Position numbers and translations under genes: made by a program. From positions 434,001 to 498,000 of the forward strand of contig RCSZ01000006.1 of assembly GCA_014898425.1 (NCBI GenBank): 64,000 nt of DNA, in the 5' to 3' direction. This document shows, one piece after another, positions 37,793 through 51,420 of the stretch. A model generated the notes under the pieces. The model searched no databases, was not told the origin of the DNA, and was given only the letters and a program-made list of their open reading frames with translations. The stretch is from Botryotinia globosa. Lineage: Eukaryota; Ascomycota; Leotiomycetes; Helotiales; Sclerotiniaceae. Within the stretch, counting starts at the first letter, position 1. The number at the start of each line of letters is the position of its first letter.

Positions 37793-38022
37793 TATTTCTT
37801 ATTTCTTATTTCTTATTTCTTATTTCTTATTTCTTATTTCTTATTTCTTATTTCTTATTTCTTATTTCTTATTTCTTATTTCTTATTTCTTATTTCTTAT
37901 TTCTTATTTCTTATTTCTTATTTCTTATTTCTTATTTCTTATTTCTTATTTCTTATTTCTTATTTCTTATTTCTTATTTCTTATTTCTTATTTCTTATTT
38001 CTTATTTCTTATTTCTTATTTC
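37793..38022. repeat. 7-bp tandem array (TTATTTC)n
   Basis: About 33 nearly perfect head-to-tail copies of TTATTTC, pyrimidine/A only on the plus strand. The period is not a multiple of three, so the open frame cycles through all three phases, which argues against a coding role. Confidence 0.96.
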
Positions 38023-38626
38023 ATTCCCTCATTCTATTCTATTCTATTTATTTTATTTTATTTTATTATATACATACTTTTTCCTTATTTTAATCATTTA
38101 TTTTAATCATTTATTTTATTATCTTCTTTTAAATTCTTCTTTTAAATTCTTCTTTTTTAATTTATACGATATAATATAATACAACAGAGTACAATATAAT
38201 AGAATACAATACAATATAAAATCTACATTATAATTACATAATCATAACCATAATTATAACCACTATGAGATGAGATGAGACGAGATGAGAAAATACTTTC
38301 ACTCTATACATACATATTCATCAATACACTAGAAAAATTGAATCATTCATTCTAGTGGTTTTATAAATCTAATCATCTAATCAACTAAAAACAAAGCTAT
38401 TAGTTATTAGCCAATTTCTATCTACCTCCCTTGTAAAAGAGACTTCAAAGAAGAGGTAAGAAAGAAATAACATGATTAACTAAAATCCCATCCGAGTCTC
38501 TTTGACAGTCTTGTCTCATTGATCAAGACGATATATATCCCCCAGCGCCAGTGATACCCTACAGCGATTTATTACAACAATTTATTACGTCGATCATCAC
38601 CCTCCCTTTGAAGAAATAAAGAAAAC

Positions 38627-40104
38627 TTAAAGATCCTCAGTTCCATCACATTGTTGCCACATCTGTACTTTGCTGACCTCCATTTGACCTTGGTTATTGT
38701 TGGCAGTCCAGGTAGGATGCCAAGTATCTCTCGCATTCCAGAAATCATTCTTGGCAGTTGCAGAAGCATCAATCCAAGGCTTTCCACTCTTGCCATCGGC
38801 AAACCATCCATTGGTACCACCAACTGCAACATTAAGGATGAGGTAGAATCTCTGATCGAAAGGTGTGTTGTGACGACCGGTTTGAGACCAAACGTCTGTA
38901 ATTCTAGTTCCATTACTGTTGGAATCAGGGAAATCACCACGTTGCCAGAGTGGTTCACTGAATGTATTGTAAAGCACTTGGAGTAGCTTGGAGTCGATGT
39001 AAGTGTAGAGGTATTTTTCAGACCACTCGAGGCCAAATGTATGGAATCCGTCAGAGTAAGTAGTGTGGAGTGCAGTACGCTTGACATTTGTTCTCCAGTA
39101 ACCATCATTGGCAGAATCGGGTCCCCAGTGAAGAGTAGATGAGATAATGTTATTTCCTCCTTGTGCATAGGTGTGGTTGTTTCCTCGGGATTCTACAATG
39201 TCAATTTCTCCAGATGCAGGCCAAGGTCCATAAGTATTCTCAACTGGCAATAGCCAAATGGCGGGCCATAACCAATCCCCAGCGGGTAACTTGGCAGTTA
39301 CTTCAACTCGTCCGTACTTGATAGTTGCACCTTTCTTGGTATTGATTCTTCCAGATCTGACAGGTTGAATAATTGTGCCGGCGGTAGTATTGGTGACTGA
39401 AACACAGTTGGTGAGAACATCGGATGAACATGTTCCATCAGATGTCAGATTGATCACCGTGTTTGATTCGATGAGTTTTGCATCCTGTAATGTGGGTCTG
39501 ATGACGAGCTTTCCATCCTTGATGAAGACATTCTCATCGTCAAGTGTCGTTTGTTCAAACTCTCCGTTACTATAAAGCGTGAGTTAGTCAATCATCAGCA
39601 AAAACCAGAAAGAAGCACGTACCCAAAGCCACCAACTTCTGCCTCCTGGGTCCAGATATCGGTATTGAGTGTACCACTTGAGAAGTCATCACTCATAACT
39701 GGACAGTATTTGTGATGAGTAACTGAAGCTATTCCATCATAGATCAAATATCCCGCAATTCCCAAACCGATGAGCATGCCAATGATTGGAATGATTGTAA
39801 CCCATTTTTCCTTTGGATCCTTATTGGCTTTCCATGGTTGATCAACTTCTCCCTTCTTTACTCTTCTGGAATGGAAATATCGTGCACCATATGTCCTCCC
39901 AATCGAGGACGATGCACCGAATGTAGAGCCAGGTCTTGAAGCGAATGGGGAAGCGAAAGGATTGGCTCCTCTGTCTTGGGATGGAGAAGGTTGAATGCTA
40001 TCATCACCACCGAATGGATTTGCGTTTTCGGGTGTTCCAGGTCTTGGTGTTGTGGCAATGGATGATTGAGGTGCATGTCCTCTAAAGGTAGGTTGTTGAT
40101 CCAT
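38627..40104 (-). CDS. Membrane-anchored GH16 beta-glucanase-like protein
   Basis: Type II membrane protein of 474 residues with a GH16 domain acting on, or binding, beta-1,3-glucan at the cell surface. Exon 1 is 40104-39623, the intron 39622-39570 (53 nt) and exon 2 39569-38627. Residues 1-100 are cytosolic, Pro/Ser-rich and then basic (SRRVKKGE). Residues about 101-123 form one membrane helix (TIIPIIGMLIGLGIAGYL). The GH16 domain fills the rest, with the catalytic motif SGEIDIVESRG (Glu282, Asp284, Glu287; the ExDxxE form used by laminarinase-type GH16) and the conserved WPAIWLLP strand. There are several N-glycosylation sequons. The start at 40104 is the first ATG; an upstream in-frame TTG was ignored. 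Whether it hydrolyses, transfers or only binds glucan is not shown. Confidence 0.92.
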
Positions 40105-41596
40105 CCTTTGGGTCAAGAAATGGCAAGATTTACTTGTAAATTATTAAGATTATGGTATTGTAGGAATGATTGCAATGATGATGGCAAGGCAATTGAACTG
40201 ATTACTTTCAGAAACGAATGTGATCAAGGGTGAGAGAAGTAGTAGATGGATAGAAAGAGGAGAGGAAGAGAATATAGAAATAGAAGTTGAAAGATATGGA
40301 GGGGGAGAGTGGCCGAGCTACCTATATTAAGGGAAAACGAAGGATCAGCTTCGAATGGTATAGTTCCTTGGCCTCCGCTCTACTTCGAGCATGTCCTTGG
40401 GAATTGAGAGGTCAAGAGAACGATGATGGAAAGATGAATTGAAGTGATTGGATGGAGAATTGACTGAGGTGTTTAGATTCAAGCAGCTTCATCTGGACCT
40501 TGCATTAGTTGACATATAGCTTTGATGACTATGAGGAAGAAGAGATAGTGTGAAGATCATAGCGGACTAGAGGCCATTTTTCCCATGATGTTTTTGGTGG
40601 CAGGATTAACCTTACTTGGGATGGTGCGTACGAAGATGATGGAAAAGATGGAAAAGATAGAAAAGATGGATAAGATGAATTGAAGATTTGGAGAAACTGA
40701 GGCAGGGCAGACTAGCAGACTAGCAGACTAGCAGACTAGCAAACTAGGTAGTCAGTCTAGTCTCAAAATGGATCTTTCTAGGCCCGTGTAACCAAAGGAT
40801 CTAGCTCCGTCCATCGGTAGCTCTTACTCAAAAAGGAAAGAGAGAATTCTTTGATTGTCTAGTACTGTAGATATCATCTCATTGGAAATCACCACTTAAT
40901 TAAACTCATTATGATATGTGGGTAACAAGTGAGTGGAAATGTGGAAATTTACCAGAGGGAAGGCATCTTAAGTCTCAGGGTGGTACGTACGACGGATGGT
41001 TACTTGCAGATTTCATATGTGCAGGTATGGGTATCATGTATCATGTTGCACAGCAAGGTTATCAGACCTCAGACCTCCGACCTCAGATCTCAGACCTCGG
41101 AGTACCCGACCTCACAATACCTCGTGGGTACTAGGTAGGTAGGTATCCTTGGTCAATATCAATTGTCACCGTAACCCAATGAATCATTCAACCGAGTATT
41201 CATGGTAGGCAGAGACAGAGACAGAGGCAGAGGCAGAGGCAGAGGTAGAGGTAGGCACCGATTGTGACTCTCAATCTAAAATTACTGATAACCTTATGTC
41301 TCTTCTGGTAAGACTTAATTACCTCGATTCCTTCTTGACGTCTCTACACAGTAAGTAGCATTTTCCCCTCCCTCAAACTCAAGAAAAGCTTCATTCAATG
41401 ATGACATAATCACATGGCTTCCTCAACTAGTACCTACCTATCAAGTACTTTCTCTCCCACGTGATATCATTCCTCCAAAGAACATTGGATGAACAACTTC
41501 ATATAAATATCTATTCCTATTTATGGATAACTAGCCAAGCAAATGCTTATCTGGCGAACTGAACTCTAACTATGTAACCTAACCCCTTTTATAATG

Positions 41597-41672
41597 ACGC
41601 TCCGCTGGCCCTCTGGGAGCCACTACCGTGGAGGCTTTTCTCGCTCTGCTCGATGATTGATAAGCGGAGCGT
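41597..41672. other. 76-bp segment closed by a perfect 10-bp inverted repeat
   Basis: ACGCTCCGCT (41597-41606) is the exact reverse complement of AGCGGAGCGT (41663-41672). Between them are smaller hairpins (CCAC-TACC-GTGG near 41621-41632). The segment is much GC-richer than its surroundings. It could be a structured RNA, a small inverted-repeat element or chance. Confidence 0.45.
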
Positions 41673-42751
41673 ACCTAGTAAGATGGACTCTGTAACTATC
41701 ACTACCTACCTAGGTAGATAATTGAATAAGATGGAAAATCACGAAAATCATGAAAATCATGAAAATCATACAATTTTATTCTCCGACGAACGGTAGGTAA
41801 CCTTATCTGCTAATGTTGACTATCTACGGACCGAGTATTTGATGTTCTCTATTGATTATTAAAGTTAGAGTTAGAATATACTACGTACGTATTACATCAA
41901 GTCTCTCAGTCAGAATGTCACATTGTTCTATCAGATCAAACCTAACCTAACCAAACCAAACTATAAAATATAATTATATACATGTCATGACTTTTAGTTG
42001 GAATCCCATACCATCGCTTATACCTACTTGCTATAAATACTCAATATTACCCATTTCGTATCAATCCAATCCAATCCAATCCAATCCAATCCAATCCAAT
42101 CCAAATCACATCTCATCTCATCTCATCTTATCAAACCCAATCCACCCAGGTAAATCAAATCAGCAATATTATTTAAATTTGGACCATCTACATCTACTCT
42201 ACCTCGCAGCGCACGCCCATACTAATAAAAATATGGCCGCACCCTGAAATCGACCATCTCAATACATACTAGATAGGTATCAACGAGTCTATATCTACCC
42301 GTGGCTCGGATGGTAGAGTTATCCAAACAGAACATCGGATTTCGGATTTCGGGTTCGAATAAAAAGAATGGTATTTTGTCGTTGTGATATGTGATGTGTG
42401 ATGAGAATGTAAGGAAGGGATAGAAATCAGTTCGCATCTATCGTGGTAGATTGGAGAATATCAATATCAGTATTAATAACTGGATGATAACCTTATGATA
42501 TACATCCAAGGATTATCTATTACTTTTCGTTATATTTGTAGATTTCATTATAATGATACATACCTACCTAGATACTAGATATTTGAAAATCCCATCCCAT
42601 CCTCGCCTTTCCTTCACCACTTTATATTAGAGGAATTTCAATATTTGTTATTACTATCAACAACACTCGCATTTCTATTCAATAGATATTTCAAAAAATC
42701 TTTTGATTATACATATCTGAAATACTAAATTTAATTTATAGAATATTTGTA

Positions 42752-42756
<5 letters not shown>

Positions 42757-42790
<34 letters not shown>
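42757..42790. repeat. (TA)n dinucleotide run
   Basis: About 17 uninterrupted TA units at the approach to the AT-rich island. Confidence 0.95.
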
Positions 42791-42791
<1 letters not shown>

Positions 42792-43077
42792 TTTGATTTA
42801 CAAATCGGGAAATTTATTCTTTAAAAACGCTTTATTCGGAATTCGTTTATTTATACATTTATCTATGTGTTGTTAATAATAAACCTCTTAGGAGATTATC
42901 TAAGTAGAGAGTGAAATAGAGAGTTGTCAGGGTACGGGTAAAGACTTATATTGTATCATAAGGGTTCTAAGTGCTATGAAAGGTTGAGGCCCTATTATAG
43001 GAAGTAGGGCACGCTAAGGGCACGCTAAGGGTTCATGCCTAAGGCACGAAGGCAACGTAGTTGGCGCCGTGATAAGA

Positions 43078-43490
43078 GTAAAATAGAGAGTAAAATAAAG
43101 AGTAAAATAGAGAGTAAAATAGAGAGTAAAATAGAGAGTAAAATAGAGAGTAAAATAAAGAGTAAAATAGAGAGTAAAATAGAGAGTAAAATAGAGAGTA
43201 AAATAGAGAGTAAAATAGAGAGTAAAATAAAGAGTAAAATAAAGAGTAAAATAGAGAGTAAAATAGAGAGTAAAATAGAAAGTAAAATAGAGAGTAAAAT
43301 AGAGAGTAAAATAGAGAGTAAAATAGAGAGTAAAATAAAAAGTAAAATAGAAAGTAAAATAGAAAGTAAAATAAAGAATAAAATAGAGAATAAAATAGAG
43401 AATAAAATAGAGAGTAAAATAGAAAATAAATAGAGAGTAAAATAAAAAATAAAATAAAGAATAAAATGGAAAGTTAAAATAAAGAATAAA
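43078..43490. repeat. 12-bp tandem array (AGTAAAATAGAG)n at the island's left edge
   Basis: About 33 copies of AGTAAAATAGAG with AAAG and GAAT variants that increase to the right. It would encode Lys-Ile-Glu-Ser repeats after MPKARRQRSWRRD from an ATG at 43035, but I do not consider that a gene because the frame is repeat-driven. It begins straight after a short GC-rich stretch (42990-43075) containing GCACGCTAAGG twice and the phrase TTGGCGCCGTG. Confidence 0.95.
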
Positions 43491-43710
43491 AACAGCCTCT
43501 GTTAAAGTAGATACTAGTAATAAATCAACTAGATATAATATTAGAGTTCTATTTCTTATTTATGACATATATAACGCTTTTCCGACTAAAATATACAATT
43601 ATTCAGCTTTCTATACCCCAGTTTATCCATTATTATATAGGAAAAACTTGAAAATTATACTATGAAAAGATCTAGAATTATTTGAAATATAGAAAAAAAT
43701 ATATTGTAAA

Positions 43711-43944
43711 AGAGTAGAAGGTGGTAGGGTTATAGAGTAATCCTTTGCATATATTACAGGAAAATCACCATAATATATCGCCTTAAATAAAGAAAAGAAG
43801 GAGAAAGCTTTATATAACATTTTATAAAATATATTAAAAGTTTGGTGGATAGGAATTAATTGCTTTTTCTAAATTATAAGGAAAAGGATTATAAATATTA
43901 ATTATAAAAATAGATTATATAATCAGTATAAAAATTCGCTTATA
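43711..43944 (+). repeat. Left LTR copy (part)
   Basis: Direct repeat of 54180-54412. Its left third (43711-43790) keeps G and C residues (GTAGAAGGTGGTAGGG) where the right copy has A/T. Its right two thirds (43800-43944) have A/T where the right copy keeps G/C. The true left LTR boundary was not resolved. Confidence 0.8.
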
Positions 43945-46900
43945 TTTCTTCCTATATAAAAATATTAATTATTTTGATTAATAAACCTAAGTATAAAAAT
44001 ACAAAAAAAGATAATCAAAGAAAAAAAAACAAATACTATTTTTGTTTAATATAATCAATTTAATAAGTATTACAAAAAAATTTTTTTTTATCAAAATTTA
44101 GTAAAATTAAATAATTTTTTAATAAAATTCTAAAATCAAATATTAATAAAAATTTAATAATAAATTCTTTTATTTCTTTAAAAGAAAATCAAAGGATTCA
44201 AAATCCTTTTAGATTTCTATAAATTTTTTGAAGTTTTTGGGAATTGATGGGAAGAATTGGGTTTTTATATTTCCTTTTTTTAATTTTTATTCTTCAAAGG
44301 AATCATTATTTTTTTTAATTTTTTATTTTCTAAAATATTAAAAGGTTTTTTATTATTCTATCTAAAATTAAAACTATTTTCATTATTATTATTGTTTGAT
44401 GGGATTGGCTTATTTTACCCTTCTTTATTAGATTCAAAGTATTTATTATTATATTTGTTTTTCAGATTTTGTTTCAAGATTATAAAATACAATTTATTCC
44501 TATAATATCTCTCAATAAACTTAGTATTCTTAAAAGCATATAAAAAAGAGCTTTTGATATTTTTTATATAATATTGATATCAAATATTGAATTCATTATT
44601 ATTTATAAAAAAAATTTTAATAGTTTTTTTGAGTATAAATAAATTATTTTAAGGGAGCTTATTAATAAGAACTTATTCAATAGAATTTTAAGCAATTAAA
44701 TAATATTTAATTAGAAATCTAGAAATTTTATATTAATTATTATTAATGATATATTTGTTGAAGATAGATTTCAAATTATAATATATATTCCTAATATTCT
44801 AATATTTCAATTTATTTTCTAATATAAAATTCAAATCGTTTTTTGAGAGTTTTCTTATTATAATATATAATATAATTAATATTATAAAAAGAATAATATC
44901 TTTATTATTAAGTCTGATTTTAAATATTATAGGATTCCTTATAATTATAAATACCCAATTATAATTAGTTTTTTTAATGAATTATATTGAAACAATTAAA
45001 TGAATATATTCTATATAACCTTTCTTTGAAATAATATTTTAAAAATAATATTTTTCAAAAAGTTTATTAAATATTTCTAAAATAAATATAATAAAATCCT
45101 ATTATATTATTTTATATTTCAATTCTGATTTTATTTTATTATACCCTATTTTATATTTTGATTTTTTAAATTAAAAATAAACAATATATATAATAAAATT
45201 ATTTATATATTTAAATTAATATTTAATATAAAATTCTTTTATATTTTTATATACAAATATATAATCAAAAATTTTATTAAACTAAATAATAATAATTTAA
45301 AAAAAAAAAAAAAAAAACGAAATTCCCAATTTATATACTATAATATAATAATTCGCTAGATTTTTAGATTCTATTTAAAGATTTATTATATTAAGGAATA
45401 ATAATAATAATAGATGAATTCAAATTCTATATTTTTATAACAATTATAATAATAATATATTTTTACAGATTCTTGAATCAAAGAAATATAGATTTTTTTA
45501 ATGAAATAAAAATATTTATTAGATTCTGTAAGTTTATACATTTTGAGTTTATAAACTGCAATTAGATTAGTGGTAGGGGTTTAAACAATTATAGGTATAA
45601 TAGTACTATACTTGATAGATTTGAATTTTAATATATCAAAAAGCTTTATTTTTCTTTTTTTATTAACTATTATACTTTTTTTGAATTAATAAAAATATTT
45701 ATTATTGATATAAATATTATTGATTCGATTTTAATATTTATATAGAAATCGAAAACATTTTAATAGATCCTTTTGACTTATATATACAATTTTGAATCCA
45801 AAAATATTAGTAAATTAATATAGATAATAGTTATAAAAATCATTAGATATTTTGTTTATTAATATTATTATTATCTTTCAATTTATTTATTTTATAATAT
45901 ACTTTTCCTTTAGTAGGTGAAATCAATTCTATAATTATAAAATATTTTTTTTGTATTTATATATTTTGAGTTAGCTGATATTATCATTCTTATTTTCCTT
46001 ATTTTCATTTTCTAATAAAATATTTTGTTAAGGTATAATTTTGTTTATTAAGTATTTGTTAAATAATTTAATATTTTTATTTATTATTATCAAATTAAAT
46101 CTTAATTATTTTTAGAGATTTATAAAAATGTTTTTAAAAAAAAAAAAAAATATTTTACAAAAACTTAATAATTAAATCTTCAATAAAAAGGATATTTTTG
46201 GAATAATTTATATTAATTTTTCTAAGTATTCTAATTATATTATATTAAAAACTAAGTTTTTTTATTTATTTATTATTCTATTCAAAGAATTTATTAAAAA
46301 AAATTTTATTTAGAATTTTAAAAGTAATTTTGAATTCAAAAAGTATTAGATACTAATTAATTTAAATTCTAGATTTTAGAATTTCAAAAAGTCTATATAT
46401 AAATTCTTTATTAATTAATTTCAATATAATTTTTAAAATAATAATTTTAATCAATTTAAAAAATTTATTATAAAATTTTATATTATAAAATATAATCAAA
46501 ATTATAATAAATATTATATTTTTTTATAAATAATTTTAATATATATAAATTTTATTGATAGCCTTTTATTATAATTCACAAAAAAATTTTATTTTAAAAA
46601 AAACAATTTTATTATTAATTTTTATTTATTTTATTATTATATAAATTTTGATATAAAGATTATTTTATAAAATTAGAATCATAACTATTTTTATTAATAT
46701 ATTTATTTTAACTTTTTATTTTTTTATTTATATATTGAATTTAATAAATTTTATATATTATTACTTTTTCAAAAATCTTTATATAACCTCAAAAACTTTT
46801 AGTATATTAGAGAGCTAAATATTACTAATTATTATTATTATATTATAATGTATATATTATAATTAAATATTTAAATATTATATGGTATGATTTAATTCAT

Positions 46901-49900
46901 TATTAGATTATTCAGATATTTTGAAAAGGTTTTTCAAAAAAGATAATTTTATTAAAATTTAATAAAATTATATAGGTTATTTAAAAAAATATAAAAGGAA
47001 ATTGTTTTATATATAATAATAAAAGATTGAAATATTAGAATAATTAGAAAAAAAGATAATAAAAAGAATAAAAGGATTATAGATTAATAGAAATATTAGG
47101 AAAAGAAAGGAAAATGTTTTTATTTTATAAATAGTTTTTTTTGTTTTATAATATTAAGAAAAGAAATATTATAGAAAATGATTTCTAGAAGAAGAAAAAA
47201 AAGAAAGAAAAATTATTTTTCTAAATAAAAGTAGATAAATACTTTTTTTTATTAAAGGAATTTTGTAGATAATTATTCTTTTTATTGTATAAGGAAAAAC
47301 GCTATTCTTATTATTAAATTAATAACTAGGATTTTTATAAATATATAATAAGTATTTCTTGAAATTATATCCAGAGATTCTAGTGTATTATTTATTTATA
47401 TATAATTAATTATTATTTCTGAATTATCAAAGTATTGATTTATACAATTAAATCTTTATAATTTTAATAATATTTTTAATAGATTTTTGTAATCTAATTA
47501 ATTATTATTTCTCTCAATATTATTATTTGAAATTAGTAAGTATTCCTTTTCCTTTTTTATAAATTTCTTGAGATAAGATTCTAAATAGATTTTATTAATT
47601 GAAATTTTATTTATCTTTTTTAAAGTATAAATACTTTTATTAGAATTTATAATTATTATTTGATATAACTCAAACTATTAATATACAAACTTTCTTTCAT
47701 ATAATATATCAATTTTTGATTATAGATTATATTGAAATATAATATCTTTTAGATTAATATTTTTGTTTATTGTATTATTATTCTTATTAAAATACTCTTT
47801 TTTATTTAAATAATAATATTTTTTATAAAATATAGCTTTTTCTATATTGATATTATATGTTTCTAATTATTAAAAATATAACACTAATAAATCTATTTAG
47901 ATTATTATTAATTCCCAATTAAGAATTCTTTAGATATAGAATTTTATTTTGATAAATAATATTAAATAATAATTATAGATTATATAAAATAAAATGAAAT
48001 TAATTGATTAATATATTATAACTTTATCAATAAACAATATTATATCAAAATGTTTTAACCATTTTTCTTTTTTATTTATTATTTTGAATAATCTATTAGT
48101 AATAGATCTATAACCTTATTCAATTTGATTATTTACTTTAAAATTATATATAGAGATTTATATCTATTAAATATCATATTTTTTTAAGAAATATACTATA
48201 TATACTTTATTCTCCAAATCATTATTTATCAAAACCTTATCGAAAATAAAATAATAATAAATAATAGATTATATAAAAACAGTTATTACTTGTAAAATTA
48301 TATTTCAAAAGATTTTCTTTTTTATTTATCCTAATAAATCATTTCTAAAAAATATTAAATATTTATAGTTATTATTCAAAAGTATATATATAATATCTAA
48401 CCTACATTTTTGCTAACATATATTTACCTATATCGAATATAAAGATTTTTTTTAAAGATTCAATTATTATAATTAATAGTTTGAATAGAAATTAATAAAT
48501 TTCTTGATAGTATTATATATTCCTATCCAATAATATAATTACAATATTTTATTGAAAATACTTTCTACTTCTTTATAGTTATAAACTTCATATAAATTAT
48601 TAACAAAAATAATCTATTCCATCTTATCATTAATTACCTTTTTAAAAAATAAATATTTTATATCAATCTTAAAAAGATAATTATTACGAATACAAAATTC
48701 GAAAACTTTTTTTTTGAAATTTTTGAAAACTTTTTTTATTATACCCTCAGGTTTTTATAATAAAATTAGATATCTAGCTATTTTTTGATTTTCTTTATTA
48801 TATATTAAATCCAATATATAACTTTATTTAAATTTAATAAAGTTATATGAAATGAGAATATTTTAAATATTATTGAATTTATTAATAATTCATTTATTAA
48901 TATTATTTTCTTGAGTTTTTTTTTATTAAAATTTTGTAAAAATATTTAGTTTACAAAAAAATCTATTTATTATAATATATATTATTTTTTTTACATATCA
49001 AACTTTGAAATTAAAAAGTCTAATTTATATAATCCACCTCATCACTAAGATTTCTAAAAGATTTATTACTGTTTTATTCAATTAAATAACAAAAATCTTA
49101 ATATTAATCTCAAGAATGAAATATACTCCATATAAATTGTATTTATATTTTCGAAAAATCTTAAATATTCCTCTACATTCTCTTTTTATAATATCATAAT
49201 TCTTTTCCATATTATTCTATAATCTACTTTCAAATCTAACTATTATATATTTATTATTAAATTCTTAACCTAATATTACACCCCAATTATTGAAATTAAT
49301 ATCTACATCTAAAATAATTATTCTAATTATTAAAATATTTTTATAATTTAATAATATTAAGATAAAAGATTTGGTTAATTTAGTTTTTAATAAATTTATA
49401 ATATTTTTCTATTCTTTTATCTATATAAATTTCTAATCTTTTTTCAATAGATAATATAGTGGTTTGGCTTTTTAAACAAATTATTCAATCTAAATATAAT
49501 AATATATATATACACCTAAAAACATACAAACCTTTATAGTATTCTTGAATTCAGATCAGTCTATAATTCAAGTGATTTTTGATTATTGTAAAATTCATTC
49601 TTCAAATTTTACAATATACTCCACAATTTCTATACTATTGAAATACTATTTGGATTTCGTTTTAATTGAATACCCTACTCTTTCTATATATTCTAAAGTT
49701 TTGTTGATTCTTTAAATATATATAAGAATAAATTTTCATATTTCAAACAGAGTTTCCTTATTATCAAAATCAATCTTAAATCCCTTTATTTTTATATTAT
49801 TTAGAAATAGTATAATTATTTTAAAAATTAAATCGCCCAGAATTTTTATAATAATTCTATAAAATTAGATAATAAAATTAATAGCATTTTGTAATAATAT

Positions 49901-51420
49901 TATATAATATAATAATTCAAATAATATTTGAAAAACAATTATATTACAATTCTTTATAATTAAAGGAATTTGATTATAATTCAAAAAGAAATCGATTAAA
50001 AAAACAATTCAATATTCTATAAAGTTTTCTATAAAAATATCAATATTTAAAAATAGATTTATATTTTTAATTAAATATCTATTGAATTCAACAATTATAT
50101 TTATAAATCTATAAATACCAGGAATCTTTTTTTTTATCAAGAATTATAGATTTTTATAAAAACTATTCGTATATTCAAGAACTCCTTAATCTATTTTTTC
50201 TTAAAGTATTTTGAATACAATTTCAATCAAAACTTTTGAAATAGGAAATCCAAATGTTTATCAAACTTTATATAAAATAGTTTGTATTTTCTATAAAAAG
50301 ACTATTTTTTTTTATACTCATCCAATATATATCCAATCAAAAACAAACACTCCTTCTCGATTTAATAAATAGATAAACAACAATTCTTATTCATAAATAA
50401 AAAGTATTTTCCCAAAGTCTATTTCTTTACACCTATTTATAATTAAATAATAATCTTTAGATTCCTTATTGAATTATAAAATCAGATAATCTTTTTATTC
50501 TTCTAAAAATTACAAATAAAAGTTTCTTTCCCTATACCTCTCTAACCAATTATTTCTCCCTTCTAATTCTTCACTTATAAGGTTCCTAAATTGACTTAAA
50601 GGAAATACCTTATTTACCTTATTCTTATATAAAATATTTACATAAAACAAAAAACAATTTTGCTAAAATTCAATAAAATTATTTTCTAATAAAAAGCATA
50701 AATTTATTCCAATATACTATCCCCTAAATATATCAAACTTTAGTTTTTTAGATTTGAGATTTGAAAAAGTATAATCGTTTTTTATTCAATATATTAAATA
50801 TTTATTTGATTTTTTTGATTATTATTTATTATTATAATATATTGCAATCTATTTTTATATATAAATATAACTTTATTTATAATAAGTTATAATATTCTAA
50901 ATAATAAATTGTTATATATATTTTTTATTACAAATAAATTAATAATATTTAATACTTTTCCAAAGGATATATATATATCCTTGCAAAAACCCTTAATATT
51001 GATTTCAAAAGAATTGATTTCAATAATAATAATCTAAATCAAATTGATTAGCAAATTGAATTTCATAGTTAAATCAATATCAATTAAATTGATAATCAAA
51101 TCAAAATCTGAAATTGTTTTAATAAAACCTTGATTATTAAAAGATATTCTAATATAAGAAAAATCTTTCCTATTATTTTCTATAAAAATATAAATAGAAC
51201 TATAAATTATATTCAAATAAAAAACTTTTATAACTCTAATTTATTTTGAAAATCTAAACAAAATGAGAAGTTTATTAATCAAATTTATTATATAGTTATC
51301 AAGGGTTAATAATCTTATCGGATTATCTATTTTTATAATCTACCTTTTTTATATATTAAAATATTCTTTAATAATAAAATCTATGATAATAGGGATTGTA
51401 ATCAATAAAATATTCCAATC

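Larger units (their letters stand above)
37259..38626. other. Convergent intergenic region rich in tandem arrays
   Basis: About 1.4 kb between the 3' ends of the amidase and GH16 genes. It contains a 12-bp array, a 7-bp array (both listed), a TACAT repeat near 37396-37414 and several AT-rich stretches. The long open frame through the 7-bp array comes from the repeat. No gene is seen. Confidence 0.7.
40105..43077. other. Intergenic region from GH16 promoter to the AT-rich island
   Basis: About 3 kb without a gene. It holds many short tandem arrays: CAGACTAG x5 (about 40698-40738), GACCTCA-type imperfect repeats (about 41065-41100), a CAGAGG hexamer run (about 41211-41254), ATCCA x8 (about 42062-42104) and a TA run (42757-42790). 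A palindromic structured segment lies at 41597-41672 (listed). From about 42450 the composition becomes AT-rich toward the retroelement. Confidence 0.65.

Noticed and set aside
37745..38179. 144-codon frame of Ser-Tyr-Phe-Leu repeats
   Set aside because: Driven by the 7-bp TTATTTC array cycling through three phases; not evidence of coding.
42303..42361. tRNA-like segment with GGCTCGGATGGTAGAG and GGTTCGAAT
   Set aside because: It has A-box- and B-box-like phrases and a pairing D arm, but the T stem and acceptor stem do not pair, so it is at best a tRNA fossil.
43035..43433. 132-codon frame of Lys-Ile-Glu-Ser repeats
   Set aside because: Driven by the 12-bp array at the edge of a dead repeat island.
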